Below are positions 33,911-43,559 of a DNA stretch of 64,000 nucleotides, in pieces. Source of the stretch: Bradyrhizobium sp. dw_78 (GTDB lineage Bacteria > Pseudomonadota > Alphaproteobacteria > Rhizobiales > Xanthobacteraceae). Numbering within the stretch: the first letter of the stretch is position 1; each line of letters opens with the position of its first letter. The notes under the pieces were generated by a model. It did no database searches. It worked only from the letters and a program-made list of their open reading frames with translations, and was not told the origin of the DNA. The position numbers and the translations under genes are program-made. The DNA is taken from positions 665,172-729,171 of the forward strand of contig NZ_JAAVUS010000002.1 of NCBI RefSeq assembly GCF_018449525.1. The letters run 5' to 3'.

Positions 33911-35500
33911 ATGTCGATGCGGTGGTTGATGCCAATTCGGGTGGGATTGATTCTTCAGGCAGTCGCGCTGTTTCTGCCGCAGCCGGCGATGTCGCAGGCT
34001 GTCGATAAGGATACGGTGGTTGCCGCGTTTTCGGTCGAGAGCACGATGATGGATCCGAGCCGGGCGAGTGCCGGCATCGACCACTCGTGGAACGCACAGA
34101 TGTTCGAGCAGTTGTTGCGATATGACCCCGATTACAAGCAGGTCCCCTGGCTGGCGAAGTCGTGGAAGCTTCTGACAATCGACGGCAAGGAGGTTCTGGA
34201 AGTCGAGCTCCGTCAGGGCGTCAAGTTCCAGAATGGCGACCCGCTCACATCCGCCGATGTCGAATTTTCCTATAATAGATTTAGCGACCCGAAAATTTCC
34301 CGCTACTCTCATTTGCAAGCGAATGTCGAGAAGTTCGAAGTCATCGACGACTATCACTTCCGGATTCATTTCAAGGAGCCGGACGGCAACTACCTCGTCA
34401 ACAACATGCAGATGTATATTCTGCCGAAGAAATACATGGAAAGCGTCGGCGATGAGGGATTTCTGAAGGCGCCCATAGGAACTGGCCCGTGGAAGTTCGT
34501 TTCGCGGACCTTGCACCAGGAAGCGCGCTTTGAGGCTTTCGCCGACTACTGGAATAAGGATGCAAAACCGACCGTCAAGAATCTCGTTATCAAGATCATT
34601 CCCGAAGACACGACGCGGGTAGCAGCGTTCAAGTCGGGCGCGGTCGACTGGATCGACAACGTTCCGCCGGCGATGGTGGCTGATTTCAAGAACATGCCGG
34701 GGGTGAAGACCTTCACCGCCTCCTCCGGCAATAACCTGTACATGGACCTTCAGACCGAACTGCCAAATTCACCCTTTGCCAAATTGAAAGTCCGGCAGGC
34801 TGCGGCTTACGCGATCGATATGCCGGCCATTATCAAGGGCGTGTTGTTCGGCCAGGGCGAGACATATGCGGAAGTCGGCCGTGGGACGCCGGGTTACAAT
34901 CCCGACCTCAAGCAGTATCCGTACGATCCCAAGAAGGCCAAGCAGCTTCTGGCGGAAGCCGGCTATCCCAATGGCTTCGATACCCACTGCTATAATCTGA
35001 ATGCGCCTCGCGAACCCAATATGAAGGAAATGGGCGAGGCCGTCTTCGCCTATCTCGGTCAGGTTGGCATCCGCTGCCAGATTCGGGGTCTGGAATACGG
35101 CGCCTGGGTTGAGATGCGCCGGCGTCCGACAAGCGGCCCCTCGCCCATGGACGGAATCATCAGCGCGTCCTGGGGACACGGCCTGCCCGGTGACCCGTCG
35201 ACGCCGTGGGGCGGCCATTTGCATAGCTGGGTCGAAGGCGGAGGTTGGGGTTCCTATTCCTACATCCGGGACGAAAAGGCCGATGCGATGGTCGAAGAGC
35301 TGCAAAGGACCATGGATCCCGAGAAGCGCGCAGAGCTGATCCGGAACATCGCGCATTACAAGCACGATAACGTGCTGGGCGGCATCACGACGTACCGGCC
35401 GATTGCCACTTTTGCCTGGCGCGACTGGCTGAATTTCCGGGCCTGGCCGGACCCCGGCTGGTGGCGCGCTTTCCAGGAAATCGGACCTGCCAAGGGCTGA
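33911..35500 (+). CDS. ABC transporter substrate-binding protein, family 5 (peptide/nickel)
   Basis: This 529-residue periplasmic protein has a signal peptide (MPIRVGLILQAVALFLPQPAMSQA from the second methionine region; the first ATG is 33911) and the SBP family 5 fold. Visible are LRQGVKFQNGDPLTSADVEFSYNR, LKAPIGTGPWKFVSR, and a late dipeptide-like FRAWPDPGWWRAF. It should bind a small peptide or other amphipathic solute and deliver it to one of the nearby dipeptide-type permeases. It is on the plus strand, with a convergent second binding protein gene downstream. The ligand is unknown. It lacks a Cys lipobox. Confidence 0.9.
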   Translation: MSMRWLMPIRVGLILQAVALFLPQPAMSQAVDKDTVVAAFSVESTMMDPSRASAGIDHSWNAQMFEQLLRYDPDYKQVPWLAKSWKLLTIDGKEVLEVELRQGVKFQNGDPLTSADVEFSYNRFSDPKISRYSHLQANVEKFEVIDDYHFRIHFKEPDGNYLVNNMQMYILPKKYMESVGDEGFLKAPIGTGPWKFVSRTLHQEARFEAFADYWNKDAKPTVKNLVIKIIPEDTTRVAAFKSGAVDWIDNVPPAMVADFKNMPGVKTFTASSGNNLYMDLQTELPNSPFAKLKVRQAAAYAIDMPAIIKGVLFGQGETYAEVGRGTPGYNPDLKQYPYDPKKAKQLLAEAGYPNGFDTHCYNLNAPREPNMKEMGEAVFAYLGQVGIRCQIRGLEYGAWVEMRRRPTSGPSPMDGIISASWGHGLPGDPSTPWGGHLHSWVEGGGWGSYSYIRDEKADAMVEELQRTMDPEKRAELIRNIAHYKHDNVLGGITTYRPIATFAWRDWLNFRAWPDPGWWRAFQEIGPAKG

Positions 35501-35640
35501 GAATCCTGAGCGAACATATCGACTCAGATCAGCGTGACTTTCCGATGAGTTTGACGAAAGCCACGCTGAGCATACGACAAATAAATCAATCTGCTGGCCG
35601 CTCGCGCCGTCGAGACCGTGACCTCACAACAGCGTTGACA

Positions 35641-37272
35641 CTACTTCTCGACCCACGCGTCCACCAAGTCTCCCGGCCCCATCAGGCCCCAGAGGCCGTG
35701 AAGCCGGATCGAGGCCGCATCGATATAGTGCTTTTCGCGCAGGCTGATCGAGGGTAGATCCTGAGCCAGGATTTCAGCCGCCTGCCGATACAGCGCGCCA
35801 CGCTTCTCGGTTGTGACTTCGCGCTGGGCCTGATCGAATAGCTCATCAACCTTGGCGTTCGAATAGCCGCTGGCATTGCCATAGGCACGGCCCTGCGCCT
35901 CGGTCGAATAGATCCGCGTAATGCCGAGCGCGGGATCGCCAAACGTGTTGTAGGAATCGATGTTCATCTCGAAATCGCAATCCTGATATACGCGCGTGTT
36001 GAGGACCGCGCGCTCCAGTGGTTCGAGTTGCAGATCGACGCCGATCGACCGCCACATATTCTTCATGGCCTGCGCGACCTGCGCACGATCGGGCGTATCG
36101 CTCGGATATACGATCGTGGCCTTGAAACGAATGCCGTCCGCATCTCGGGGCAGACCGGCCTCGTCAAGAAGGCGATTGGCCGCCGCGGTATCGAACGGAT
36201 ACATCTTCTGATAATCGATGTCGGAATTGAACGCCCACTCTATCGCGTCACTGAACGGTCCGACGCTGACCTTGCCGTCGCCAAACCACGCGGCCTTGAT
36301 CAGATAGGCGCGATCCGTCGCCATGAACAACGCGCGGCGTACCCTTACGTCGTCGTAGGGCTTCTTCCTGGTATTGAAAGCGATGAAGGTATATCCCGGC
36401 GCATAGCCTGATTGCTCGAGTTTCAGCCTGGGATTCGCCTGAACGATGGGATTGTCGCTCGGGACCATGCTGAGGCCCAGAATGAGATCGACTTCGTCGG
36501 TCTGAAGAGCCTGAAGACGCGAAGATGGCTGAGGAAGGATCTGCGCTGTCACCGAGGCCAGCAAAGGCTTTGTTGCATCCCAATAATCGGCATTTCGATC
36601 GAGCCGAAGATAGCTGCCGCGCTTCCATTCCATCAGCCTGAAGGGGCCGGTACCGACCGGCTGGGCACCCGACGCGGGATTTTGCCTGATATCCGTATCA
36701 CGGAAGATGTGAGCGGGCATGATTGCGCCGCCTCCGATACAGGAGAGCGACATGAGAAAAGGGCCGAATGGTTCTTTGAGATGAATGACCACCCGGTCCG
36801 GCGCGGGCGTTTCGATGCTATCAATCAGGTTGCCCGAAGCCCGGAATATCGGGCTGTACTTCTTGTTGATCTCGAGCAGCGAAAACTTCACATCGTTCGA
36901 CGTAAAGGCCGCGCCATCCTGCCATTTGGCCGATCTGAGCTTGAAATCATAGGTCCGACCATCCGGTGAAATGGTCCATGATTCCGCCAGCAGAGGCCCG
37001 GTTTTGAATGCCGCGGACACCTGTGTCAGCCCTTCATAGATGGAACAGCCGATCAGCGCTTCGTTGATCCCCGTCGTCAGTGCCGGGTTCAGCGATGCCG
37101 GATCGGCCCCCAAGGCGATGACGATGCTGCCACCCCGTTGCGGCGCGGGATCCGATCCGGCCGAAGCGATGCCGCCGGCGGCCATCAGGAAAGCGACGGC
37201 CAGTCCGGCCCTCGATCGGACTTGTGCCCTGGAATGGCGACTGATCTTTTTCTGTGAACACCTGACTGGCAT
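35641..37272 (-). CDS. ABC transporter substrate-binding protein, family 5
   Basis: The 543-residue protein has a long basic start and a signal-type helix (LAVAFLMAAGGIASAGS), then the family 5 pattern: GGSIVIALGADPASLNPALTTG near the mature start, KLRSAKWQDGAAFTSNDVKFS, GAQPVGTGPFRLMEWKRG, and DCDFEMNIDSYNTFGDPALGITRIY. It is clearly a paralog of the protein encoded at 49264, and the C-terminal LHGLWGLMGPGDLVDAWVE is nearly matched there. It probably feeds a dipeptide-type permease. It follows the ThDP enzyme gene in the same direction (53 bp gap), so they may be co-transcribed. The ligand is unknown. Confidence 0.9.
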   Translation of the reverse strand: MPVRCSQKKISRHSRAQVRSRAGLAVAFLMAAGGIASAGSDPAPQRGGSIVIALGADPASLNPALTTGINEALIGCSIYEGLTQVSAAFKTGPLLAESWTISPDGRTYDFKLRSAKWQDGAAFTSNDVKFSLLEINKKYSPIFRASGNLIDSIETPAPDRVVIHLKEPFGPFLMSLSCIGGGAIMPAHIFRDTDIRQNPASGAQPVGTGPFRLMEWKRGSYLRLDRNADYWDATKPLLASVTAQILPQPSSRLQALQTDEVDLILGLSMVPSDNPIVQANPRLKLEQSGYAPGYTFIAFNTRKKPYDDVRVRRALFMATDRAYLIKAAWFGDGKVSVGPFSDAIEWAFNSDIDYQKMYPFDTAAANRLLDEAGLPRDADGIRFKATIVYPSDTPDRAQVAQAMKNMWRSIGVDLQLEPLERAVLNTRVYQDCDFEMNIDSYNTFGDPALGITRIYSTEAQGRAYGNASGYSNAKVDELFDQAQREVTTEKRGALYRQAAEILAQDLPSISLREKHYIDAASIRLHGLWGLMGPGDLVDAWVEK

Positions 37273-37325
37273 GGTCTCACATCTCGAACTCTGGCGATCG
37301 GCCGACTGCGTTTTCGTCAGACCGC

Positions 37326-39074
37326 TCAGCCCTGACCGATCACGTTGACGAGGGCCTGGCGTTTTTCCGTCCGCACAACCTTCAACGCCCGTTCCAGCGC
37401 GGGAATTAGCTGGTCGCGCTCAACGACACGTTCGGCGTAGCCGCCGGAAGCTTCGGCGTATTTTTCGAGATCCGGCATCGGCTCGAGCGACGAAAGCGGA
37501 GAGGTGCCGTGGGCAGCCGCGTGCCTGGCGGCGTAGTCATTCGGATAGAGCTGCAACGCGGCTTGCGAAACCGCGCCCCAGGCGGCGTTGTTGAACACCA
37601 CGGACAACACCGGAAGCGAATGCATGGCCGCAGCGTGATGACAGACGGCCGGGTTGGCGAACATGTAAGCGCCATCGCCCTGCACGGCGATGACCGTGCG
37701 GTCGGGCGCGGCCTGTTGCGCCCCGAGTGCCGCTGGAAATCCCCAGCCCAATCCACCCGATGACGAAATATAGAAATAGGTGCCGGGAAGGTCGAACATG
37801 ACATGCTGCCGCTCCAGCGAATATTCGCTCAGCACCAGGGAATCGGCGGGGCGAACGGCCTGCAGGCAGCGCGACAGGAACGTCTTGGTGATCGGCCCTC
37901 CCATCCTTTCGTCGCGCGCCGCAGCTTCCTCGACAGCCTTCCGGTTTGCGGTGGCAACCGCTGTCAGCCCTTTGGTGCGGACTTCGGCTTCGGCCTCGGC
38001 ACCGGCCGCCCTGAGGGCTTCATCGAGCGCGGGCAGCAGCGCGCTGACGGTCGCCGTAATCGTCAAATCGGACCGGTGGCTGCGGATCGGATAACGGGTA
38101 AAAATCGGATCCGTGCCCGCATGCGCCACGAAAGCAGCCGCTGTCGGCTCGACTCGCGCGGGAACCCAGGGGACCTCGCTTTCCAGGAACAGCAGCACAT
38201 CCGCCTGATCGAACACACGCTTCATGTCGAAGCCGAGATGAAGCGGATGGCTGCTCGGAAAATTGGTGTAGCGCGCCCTTTGTTCGGCGACGGCGATGCC
38301 GTGTCGCTCGCACAGCGCAACCAACGGCGCGATCGTCGCTGGATCGGCCCCGCTGGAGGAGCAAACGATCACCGGATGCTTTGCCTTGGCCATCACCTTG
38401 GCCAAAGCTTTCACGGCCTCCAGATCGGGATGCGGAGCCGCCGGCACGGCCGATCGCTTTCCCGGCATCTGCGTCGGTATCGACTGCGCAAGCACTTCTC
38501 GCGGCAGCGTCAGATAGACCGGGCCACGCGGATGGGCCATCGATACATTCAGGGCGCGATCGACAACCTGCTCAAGATTTTCACCATCCCGAAGTTCATA
38601 ATCCCACTTCACGACCTCGCGGAGCATCGCGCCCTGGTCGAACATCTCCTGGCCCCAGTGAATCTCGCTGGTACGCGAGCCGAGCCGGCCCTGCTCGAAC
38701 AACGGCGTTCTTCCGGCGGTGAAGAGCATCGGAACTTGCGCGCGGGCAGCGTTCATCAGCGCACAGACGGCGTTGGCCGCTCCGACGCTCACATGCAGCA
38801 TCACAGCCTGCGGCTTCCCTGAAACCATGTAGTAGCCATGCGCCATCCCCACGGCCAGGTTCTCATGGGTCGCGATGATGGGTGCGGGATATTCGGCCGC
38901 GGCCCGATTGGATTTGGCATAGGCCTCCACGATCGATGCGGTGTCGGTGCCGGAGCCGACATAGAAGTAATCGATCTCGCGGTCTTTCAGCAGGGCAAGA
39001 TAGGCTTCGGCAACGGATCGATTCTCCGATGTGAGCTGCCCCGACTGATTTGACGCCGCCGACTCCGTCTTCAT
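37326..39074 (-). CDS. Thiamine-diphosphate enzyme, acetolactate synthase/benzoylformate decarboxylase-like
   Basis: This 582-residue protein has three ThDP-family domains. The N-terminal domain has the catalytic Glu71 (ATHENLAVGMAHG), the middle one is about 190-330, and the C-terminal one contains GGLGWGFPAALG and the metal-binding QGDGAYMFANPAVCHH...NN motif. It resembles acetolactate synthase-like proteins of unknown substrate; the lack of a small-subunit gene and its place in a catabolic cluster argue against amino acid synthesis. Decarboxylation or C-C cleavage of a 2-oxoacid is likely. GGGAG precedes the start. The upstream element at 39129 may regulate it. Confidence 0.85.
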   Translation of the reverse strand: MKTESAASNQSGQLTSENRSVAEAYLALLKDREIDYFYVGSGTDTASIVEAYAKSNRAAAEYPAPIIATHENLAVGMAHGYYMVSGKPQAVMLHVSVGAANAVCALMNAARAQVPMLFTAGRTPLFEQGRLGSRTSEIHWGQEMFDQGAMLREVVKWDYELRDGENLEQVVDRALNVSMAHPRGPVYLTLPREVLAQSIPTQMPGKRSAVPAAPHPDLEAVKALAKVMAKAKHPVIVCSSSGADPATIAPLVALCERHGIAVAEQRARYTNFPSSHPLHLGFDMKRVFDQADVLLFLESEVPWVPARVEPTAAAFVAHAGTDPIFTRYPIRSHRSDLTITATVSALLPALDEALRAAGAEAEAEVRTKGLTAVATANRKAVEEAAARDERMGGPITKTFLSRCLQAVRPADSLVLSEYSLERQHVMFDLPGTYFYISSSGGLGWGFPAALGAQQAAPDRTVIAVQGDGAYMFANPAVCHHAAAMHSLPVLSVVFNNAAWGAVSQAALQLYPNDYAARHAAAHGTSPLSSLEPMPDLEKYAEASGGYAERVVERDQLIPALERALKVVRTEKRQALVNVIGQG

Positions 39075-39773
39075 CCGGAACTCCCATGCCGCGGGCTACG
39101 GGCCGTGCCCATTCACATCCTAAGCGTAAATTAGCTTCCTTTAAAAGGTCTTTTTATTAGTTTTCAGATGTGATGGCGTGGCATCCTGCCGGAATCCGAT
39201 AATTCCCGGATTCCACAATTCAAAGATCCCGCGCGAAACACTTCGATCGAGAGATCATCAAGCCAGTGTCCGGACACGTATCACCCGGCACCGACGTCAT
39301 CTTTCGCGTTGCCGGCGCGCGCAAGATCCGCCTCGCATGCTTTTACCGCCGAGGGATGTCGGCTCCGCCATGCGGCGACACCAAAGCTAACCCGACGCCA
39401 ACGCCCGCCCTGTTATTGGGCATCTACCGCATCACGAACGGGCACGTTGACATTCAAATGGGCTATCAACCGGCCATAGATTGCCTTCCTCTTTGCGCAG
39501 GGACGCTCCATTCCAGCAACCGCAGGCGACGGCCCGGCCTTGCATGCGCAGTTTGCGGCAACAATCCACATGGCTTTTCATATTAGCTATCTAAAATAGC
39601 GGTAAAGCAGGGTTGGCCGCCCGGTTTTCGGCTTCGGGCGATATCGCGCTTTGCGCAGCCCGGAACGGCTGTCCCGCCAGCTTGCTGGCACGAGCCATGC
39701 ATATTTCGCTCTATCCGATACCATCTCGCGCTGCCAATTTCGCGACGCAGATCCTACCAGGGAGCCACCATTC
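39075..39773. other. 699-bp divergent gap between ThDP and LivK-like genes
   Basis: It contains the motif at 39129, the A/T-rich element TATTAGCTATCTAAAATAGC (39581-39600) with GCTAT-N5-ATAGC symmetry, and a short hairpin GCCAGCTTGCTGGC (39676-39689). Several open frames up to 106 codons exist but none is recognisable or has a clear ribosome site, so I leave it non-coding. Confidence 0.45.
39129..39149 (-). promoter_or_regulatory. Candidate operator upstream of the ThDP gene
   Basis: Read on the minus strand this is ACCTTTTAAAGGAAGCTAAT plus T. It matches the site at 33856 at all but one position of CCTTTNAAAGGAAGCTAAT and lies 54 nt upstream of the ThDP start. Confidence 0.4.
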
Positions 39774-41006
39774 ATGAGTACGAAGTCAGGCCTGCCGCAG
39801 GCTTTGTGTACAGTGCTTTTCGCCTCGGTTCTGACCTGCGCCGCCAGCTATGCTTCCGCACAATCCGCAACAGAGATTTCGATCGGGGCCATCGTTCCCA
39901 GCAGCGGGCCATTTGCCGAGTGGGGCCGCGCCAACACGGTGACGCTCAAGCTGCTCGAACAGCAGACCAACGATGCCGGCGGCATCAACGGCGCGAAGCT
40001 CAAGATTGTCGTTCTGGACGATGCGGCCAAGCCGGCCCAGGCCGCGAGTTCGCTGCGCAAACTGGCCGGCGACGACAACGTCCTCGCCGTGGCAGGCCCG
40101 CTGACGAGCAGCGCGGCCGAAGTCACCTTTCCGGTCGCCAATGAAATGAAAGTGGTATCGACGTCACAGGCGTCATCGAAACCGGGCGTCTCCAAGCTCA
40201 ATCGGCCCTGGGCGTTTCGAAACACCATCGACGAAGGCGTACTGGCCCAGACGACGGTGCCGTTCTTCAAGAAGACGTTCAACGTGAATTCGGTCGGGAT
40301 CATCTACGATGCCAAGGACGCCACGGCGGCAACCGTCGGCACGCGCATCATGCCGGCGGTCCTGAAGGACAGTGGCATCTCCATATTGAACGAGAGCAGC
40401 CCGTTATCTTTCAACACCGGTGATCTCGATGTCAGCGCCCAGGTCACAAAGCTGAAGTCCCTCAATCCCGATGGCGTCGTCATCAGCGCGGACTACAGCC
40501 AGGCCATTACGGTCATTCGCGAAATGAAGCGGCAGGGACTGATAAAGCCCGTCGTCGGCTCGACGCAGCTCATATCGTCGGCCATTCTCAAAGCCGCCCC
40601 GGAAATTCCGGTGATCGCACCTTCGACCTTCTATGCCACCATGAAGGGCGACGCGGCCGAGAAGTTCGTCAACGCGGTGCAACCGCTGCTGCGCAAGGAA
40701 TCCGGATTACCGGCGGAAATCGAGCCCAGCATGTACGACGCCAACATCTATGAAATCGTCAGCATGTATATTGACGCCATCAAAAAGACGGGCGTGACCG
40801 GCAAGCCGGCGGACCTTGAAGCCGATCGTACCAAGATTCGCGATTACATGGCCAAGCTTGAGGGATTTCCCGGACTTGGAGGCCCCATCGGGTTCAACGA
40901 TGACGGCGATGTCATCAAGGCGTTCTACGTTTTGCAGGGCCAGAACGGAACCTGGGATCCCAAGGTACGGGGCTGTAGCTCCGTCCCCAATCATCCCGCC
41001 TGCTGA
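39774..41006 (+). CDS. Branched-chain amino acid-type ABC substrate-binding protein (LivK-like)
   Basis: The 410-residue protein starts at ATG 39774 (GGAG 9 nt upstream) with a signal peptide (ALCTVLFASVLTCAASYASAQ). The mature protein starts with ISIGAIVPSSGPFAEWG and follows the Peripla_BP_6 pattern (TDAG-type NDAGGINGAKLKIVVLDD, AVAGPLTSSAAEVTFPVAN, GFPGLGGPIGFNDDGDVIKA). It heads a full high-affinity transporter operon. A hairpin and T-run follow the stop before livH, consistent with higher binding-protein expression. In this family, ligands range from amino acids to aromatic acids and urea, so the true ligand is open. Confidence 0.93.
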   Translation: MSTKSGLPQALCTVLFASVLTCAASYASAQSATEISIGAIVPSSGPFAEWGRANTVTLKLLEQQTNDAGGINGAKLKIVVLDDAAKPAQAASSLRKLAGDDNVLAVAGPLTSSAAEVTFPVANEMKVVSTSQASSKPGVSKLNRPWAFRNTIDEGVLAQTTVPFFKKTFNVNSVGIIYDAKDATAATVGTRIMPAVLKDSGISILNESSPLSFNTGDLDVSAQVTKLKSLNPDGVVISADYSQAITVIREMKRQGLIKPVVGSTQLISSAILKAAPEIPVIAPSTFYATMKGDAAEKFVNAVQPLLRKESGLPAEIEPSMYDANIYEIVSMYIDAIKKTGVTGKPADLEADRTKIRDYMAKLEGFPGLGGPIGFNDDGDVIKAFYVLQGQNGTWDPKVRGCSSVPNHPAC

Positions 41007-41024
41007 CAACACCTCTCTCTTCCG

Positions 41025-41058
41025 CTGGCCGGAGATTTTCTCCGGCCAGTTTGATTTC
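41025..41058 (+). terminator. Intraoperonic hairpin between LivK-like and LivH genes
   Basis: CTGGCCGGAG (41025-41034) pairs with CTCCGGCCAG (41040-41049) around the loop ATTTT and is followed by TTTGATTT. It is placed so as to attenuate transcription into the permease genes or stabilise the 3' end of the binding-protein message. Confidence 0.7.
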
Positions 41059-41089
41059 ATGCCCAAAGCCGTCCGGATCGCGAATATAA

Positions 41090-41968
41090 ATGCTACTGCA
41101 GCAATTGGTGAATGGTCTTACGCTCGGCGCGGTTTACACGCTGCTTGCCCTGTCGTTTTCGCTGGTGATGGGAATTCTCGGCATTCTCAATCTCGCCATT
41201 GCTGAGCTCTTCATGATCGGCGGATACATCGGCTTTGCCGCGATCGGCGCGAATTTGCCTCTGCCGGTTGCGCTGGTGGCAGGAATGATCGGCGGGGCGC
41301 TGATTTCCGCGGTGATTGAAAAACTCGGCTATGAGCCGTTGCGCGACGCTCCCGTTGTCACCCCGATGCTCAGCACACTGGGTTTTTCCATCATCCTTCA
41401 GAACGTCGCGATCAATCTGTGGGGGTCCGATCCATTGCAGCTGCCGGACCAATATCTCGGCGGGCAACTGCAGTTCGGGTGGTTCACTATCGGGAAGATG
41501 CAACTCACTGTGCTGGTGGCAACGGTCTTGCTGGTGGCCATCGTCGCTTTCATCGTGCAGAAAACCTCGACCGGACGGGCGCTGCGCGCCGTCGCCGAAA
41601 ATCGGGAAGTGGCGCGGCTTCTGGGCGTCTCCGCCAACCGGCTGGTGTTGTTCGCCTTCATGTTGTCCGGCAGCCTCGCCGGCGCCGCCGGCGTGTTGAT
41701 CTCGCTCCATTACGCCGCGATCACCCCCTATGTCGGCGTCGAAGTCGGACTGAAGGCAATTGCTGTCATGGTGGTTGGCGGCAGTACGCGCATCTGGGGA
41801 GCGCTGGTGGCAGGCCCGCTGATTGGCCTGGCCGAGGTCATGACCGTCGCCTATGGCGGCTCGCAGATCAGGGACTTCGTCGTCTACGGGTTGATGATCC
41901 TGATCCTGCTGTTGCGCCCGCAGGGGCTGCTCGGCGGGGCGCAAATCGATCGGGGACAGCGCGTCTGA
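41090..41968 (+). CDS. livH: Branched-chain amino acid-type ABC permease (LivH)
   Basis: The 292-residue protein has the LivH pattern of eight hydrophobic segments. LVNGLTLGAVYTLLALSFSLVMGILGILNLA is at the N terminus (pattern cited), GRALRAVAENREVARLLGVS is the EAA-like loop, and LAGPLIGLAEVM is near the end. It forms the membrane channel with LivM. The stop overlaps the livM start (TGATG). No good ribosome site is seen at its own start, which suggests coupling with the upstream transcript or a later start. Ligand as for the operon. Confidence 0.93.
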   Translation: MLLQQLVNGLTLGAVYTLLALSFSLVMGILGILNLAIAELFMIGGYIGFAAIGANLPLPVALVAGMIGGALISAVIEKLGYEPLRDAPVVTPMLSTLGFSIILQNVAINLWGSDPLQLPDQYLGGQLQFGWFTIGKMQLTVLVATVLLVAIVAFIVQKTSTGRALRAVAENREVARLLGVSANRLVLFAFMLSGSLAGAAGVLISLHYAAITPYVGVEVGLKAIAVMVVGGSTRIWGALVAGPLIGLAEVMTVAYGGSQIRDFVVYGLMILILLLRPQGLLGGAQIDRGQRV

Positions 41969-42804
41969 TGTCGACCTATTACGCCGGTCTTTTCGCCGAT
42001 GCCGGCATTCTGTTGCTGGGCGCGCTCAGCGTTTACATCATTCTCGCCACCGGCCAGCTGTCGCTGGGCAACGCAGGCTTCATGGGGATCGGCGCCTACA
42101 TCACGTCCTATCTGACCGTCATGGTCGGCATTCCCTTGACTCCGGCCCTGATCATTGCCGCGATCATATCCGGCATCATCGGAGTGATCGTCGGCTTTCC
42201 CGCCCTGAGGCTCAAGGGCATCTATCTCGCGATAGCCACGCTCGGCTTCGCCGAGATGGTGCGCAGCTTCCTGCTGAACTTCGACACCATGGGCGGATCC
42301 GGCGGATTTCACGGCATGAAGCACGTCACCGTGGGGTACATCTGGATCTGGTCCGGCGGCATTCTGCTGCTGGTGATGATACTCGAGCGCTCGCGGATCT
42401 GGCTGGAAATGCGGGCCGTCCACGACGACGAAACGGCCGCGGGCCTCGTCGGTCTCAACACCGTCGCCATCAAAATTGGCGCTTTCGGCTTCGGCTCTGC
42501 CATCGCGGCGATCGCTGGCGGTCTCTTTGCCCATCATCACGTTTACATCGAGCCGGGCAATTTCGGCTTTGAGCGCTCGGTTGATTTTGTGTTGGCGGTG
42601 ATTCTTGGCGGCTCGACGGCCGCGCCGGGGGCGTTGGTCGGCTCGATCCTGCTGGTGTTTCTTCCGGAGATGCTGCGCTCTTTGGCGGACTGGCGGATGG
42701 CCGGGTTCGGCGCGCTGTTGGTGATTGTGTTGCTGGTGCGACGGCAAGGCATTTTGGACCGCGCCCTGCTTCGCCGCCTGACATTCAGCAAGGCGGCGTC
42801 ATGA
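41968..42804 (+). CDS. livM: Branched-chain amino acid-type ABC permease (LivM)
   Basis: From ATG 41968 the product has 278 residues, with ten hydrophobic stretches. The motifs LGNAGFMGIGAYITSYL, LRLKGIYLAIATLGFAEM, and VHDDETAAGLVGLNTVAIKIGAFGFGSAIA fit LivM. It is the second permease subunit. The frame opens further upstream inside livH, so the start overlapping the livH stop is preferred. Its stop overlaps the livG start by four bases (ATGA). Confidence 0.93.
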   Translation: MSTYYAGLFADAGILLLGALSVYIILATGQLSLGNAGFMGIGAYITSYLTVMVGIPLTPALIIAAIISGIIGVIVGFPALRLKGIYLAIATLGFAEMVRSFLLNFDTMGGSGGFHGMKHVTVGYIWIWSGGILLLVMILERSRIWLEMRAVHDDETAAGLVGLNTVAIKIGAFGFGSAIAAIAGGLFAHHHVYIEPGNFGFERSVDFVLAVILGGSTAAPGALVGSILLVFLPEMLRSLADWRMAGFGALLVIVLLVRRQGILDRALLRRLTFSKAAS

Positions 42805-43559
42805 AAGACTGGCTGCTGCAACTGCAGAAGGTCTCCAAGATATTTGGCGGTATCCACGCGCTGTCGGAGGTCTCATGCACAGTGCCCAGAGGGGAGATCG
42901 TCGGCATCATCGGACCGAACGGCGCGGGCAAGACGACGTTGTTCAACGTGATCACGGGCGCCTATCTGGCGGACAGCGGAAACGTCCTGCTCGACGATCA
43001 GTTCGTGACCAACTGGGCGCCCTATCGCATCGTTCGCTCCGGCATCGCGCGGACATTCCAGAACATCCGCCTATTCCCCAGCATGACGGTGTGGGAGCAT
43101 CTTCTGGTCGCGCAACAGCATAGCGGGTCGATTTTCCGCCGCCTGCTGCCGACCGCCTGGGCCGATCCCGCGGCCTGCGAACGCGCCGAAGAGGTTCTGG
43201 ACTTCTTCGACTTGACGGCGGTCCGGGACCGGGAAGCGCGGTCGTTGCCTTACGGCATCCAGCGCAGGGTAGAAATGGCCCGCGCCGTCACCATGAAGCC
43301 CAAGCTGCTGCTGCTTGACGAGCCTGTGGCGGGCATGAACCAAGAAGAGGCCGAGAACATCCGCCAGCTGATGTTGCGGCTTCGTGAGACCGGTCTGGCC
43401 ATTCTCCTGATCGAGCATGACATGAATTTTGTCATGAATCTGTGCAGCTATCTCTATGTTCTCGATTTCGGCATATTGATCGCGGAAGGCTCTCCAACCG
43501 AGGTCCGAAATAACCCGGTCGTGCTCGACGCCTATCTCGGACAAGACGCCGATGCTTGA
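42801..43559 (+). CDS. livG: Branched-chain amino acid-type ABC ATPase (LivG)
   Basis: The 252-residue ATPase has Walker A GPNGAGKTT, the LivG-typical QNIRLFPSMTVWEHLLVAQ segment, a signature-like region SLPYGIQRRVEMARA in place of the LSGGQ, and Walker B LLLLDEPVAGMNQEE. The C-terminal VLDFGILIAEGSPTEVRNNPVVLDAYLG is the LivG hallmark. It energises uptake with LivF. It overlaps livM and livF, so the operon is tightly coupled. Confidence 0.94.
   Translation: MKDWLLQLQKVSKIFGGIHALSEVSCTVPRGEIVGIIGPNGAGKTTLFNVITGAYLADSGNVLLDDQFVTNWAPYRIVRSGIARTFQNIRLFPSMTVWEHLLVAQQHSGSIFRRLLPTAWADPAACERAEEVLDFFDLTAVRDREARSLPYGIQRRVEMARAVTMKPKLLLLDEPVAGMNQEEAENIRQLMLRLRETGLAILLIEHDMNFVMNLCSYLYVLDFGILIAEGSPTEVRNNPVVLDAYLGQDADA

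Noticed and set aside
35530..35568. Hairpin CAGCGTG ... CACGCTG between two binding-protein genes
   Set aside because: It has an internal mismatch, a 13-nt loop and no T-run, so it was not called a terminator.
39266..39586. 106-codon open frame in the 699-bp gap
   Set aside because: The translation is not recognisable and has no clear start signal.
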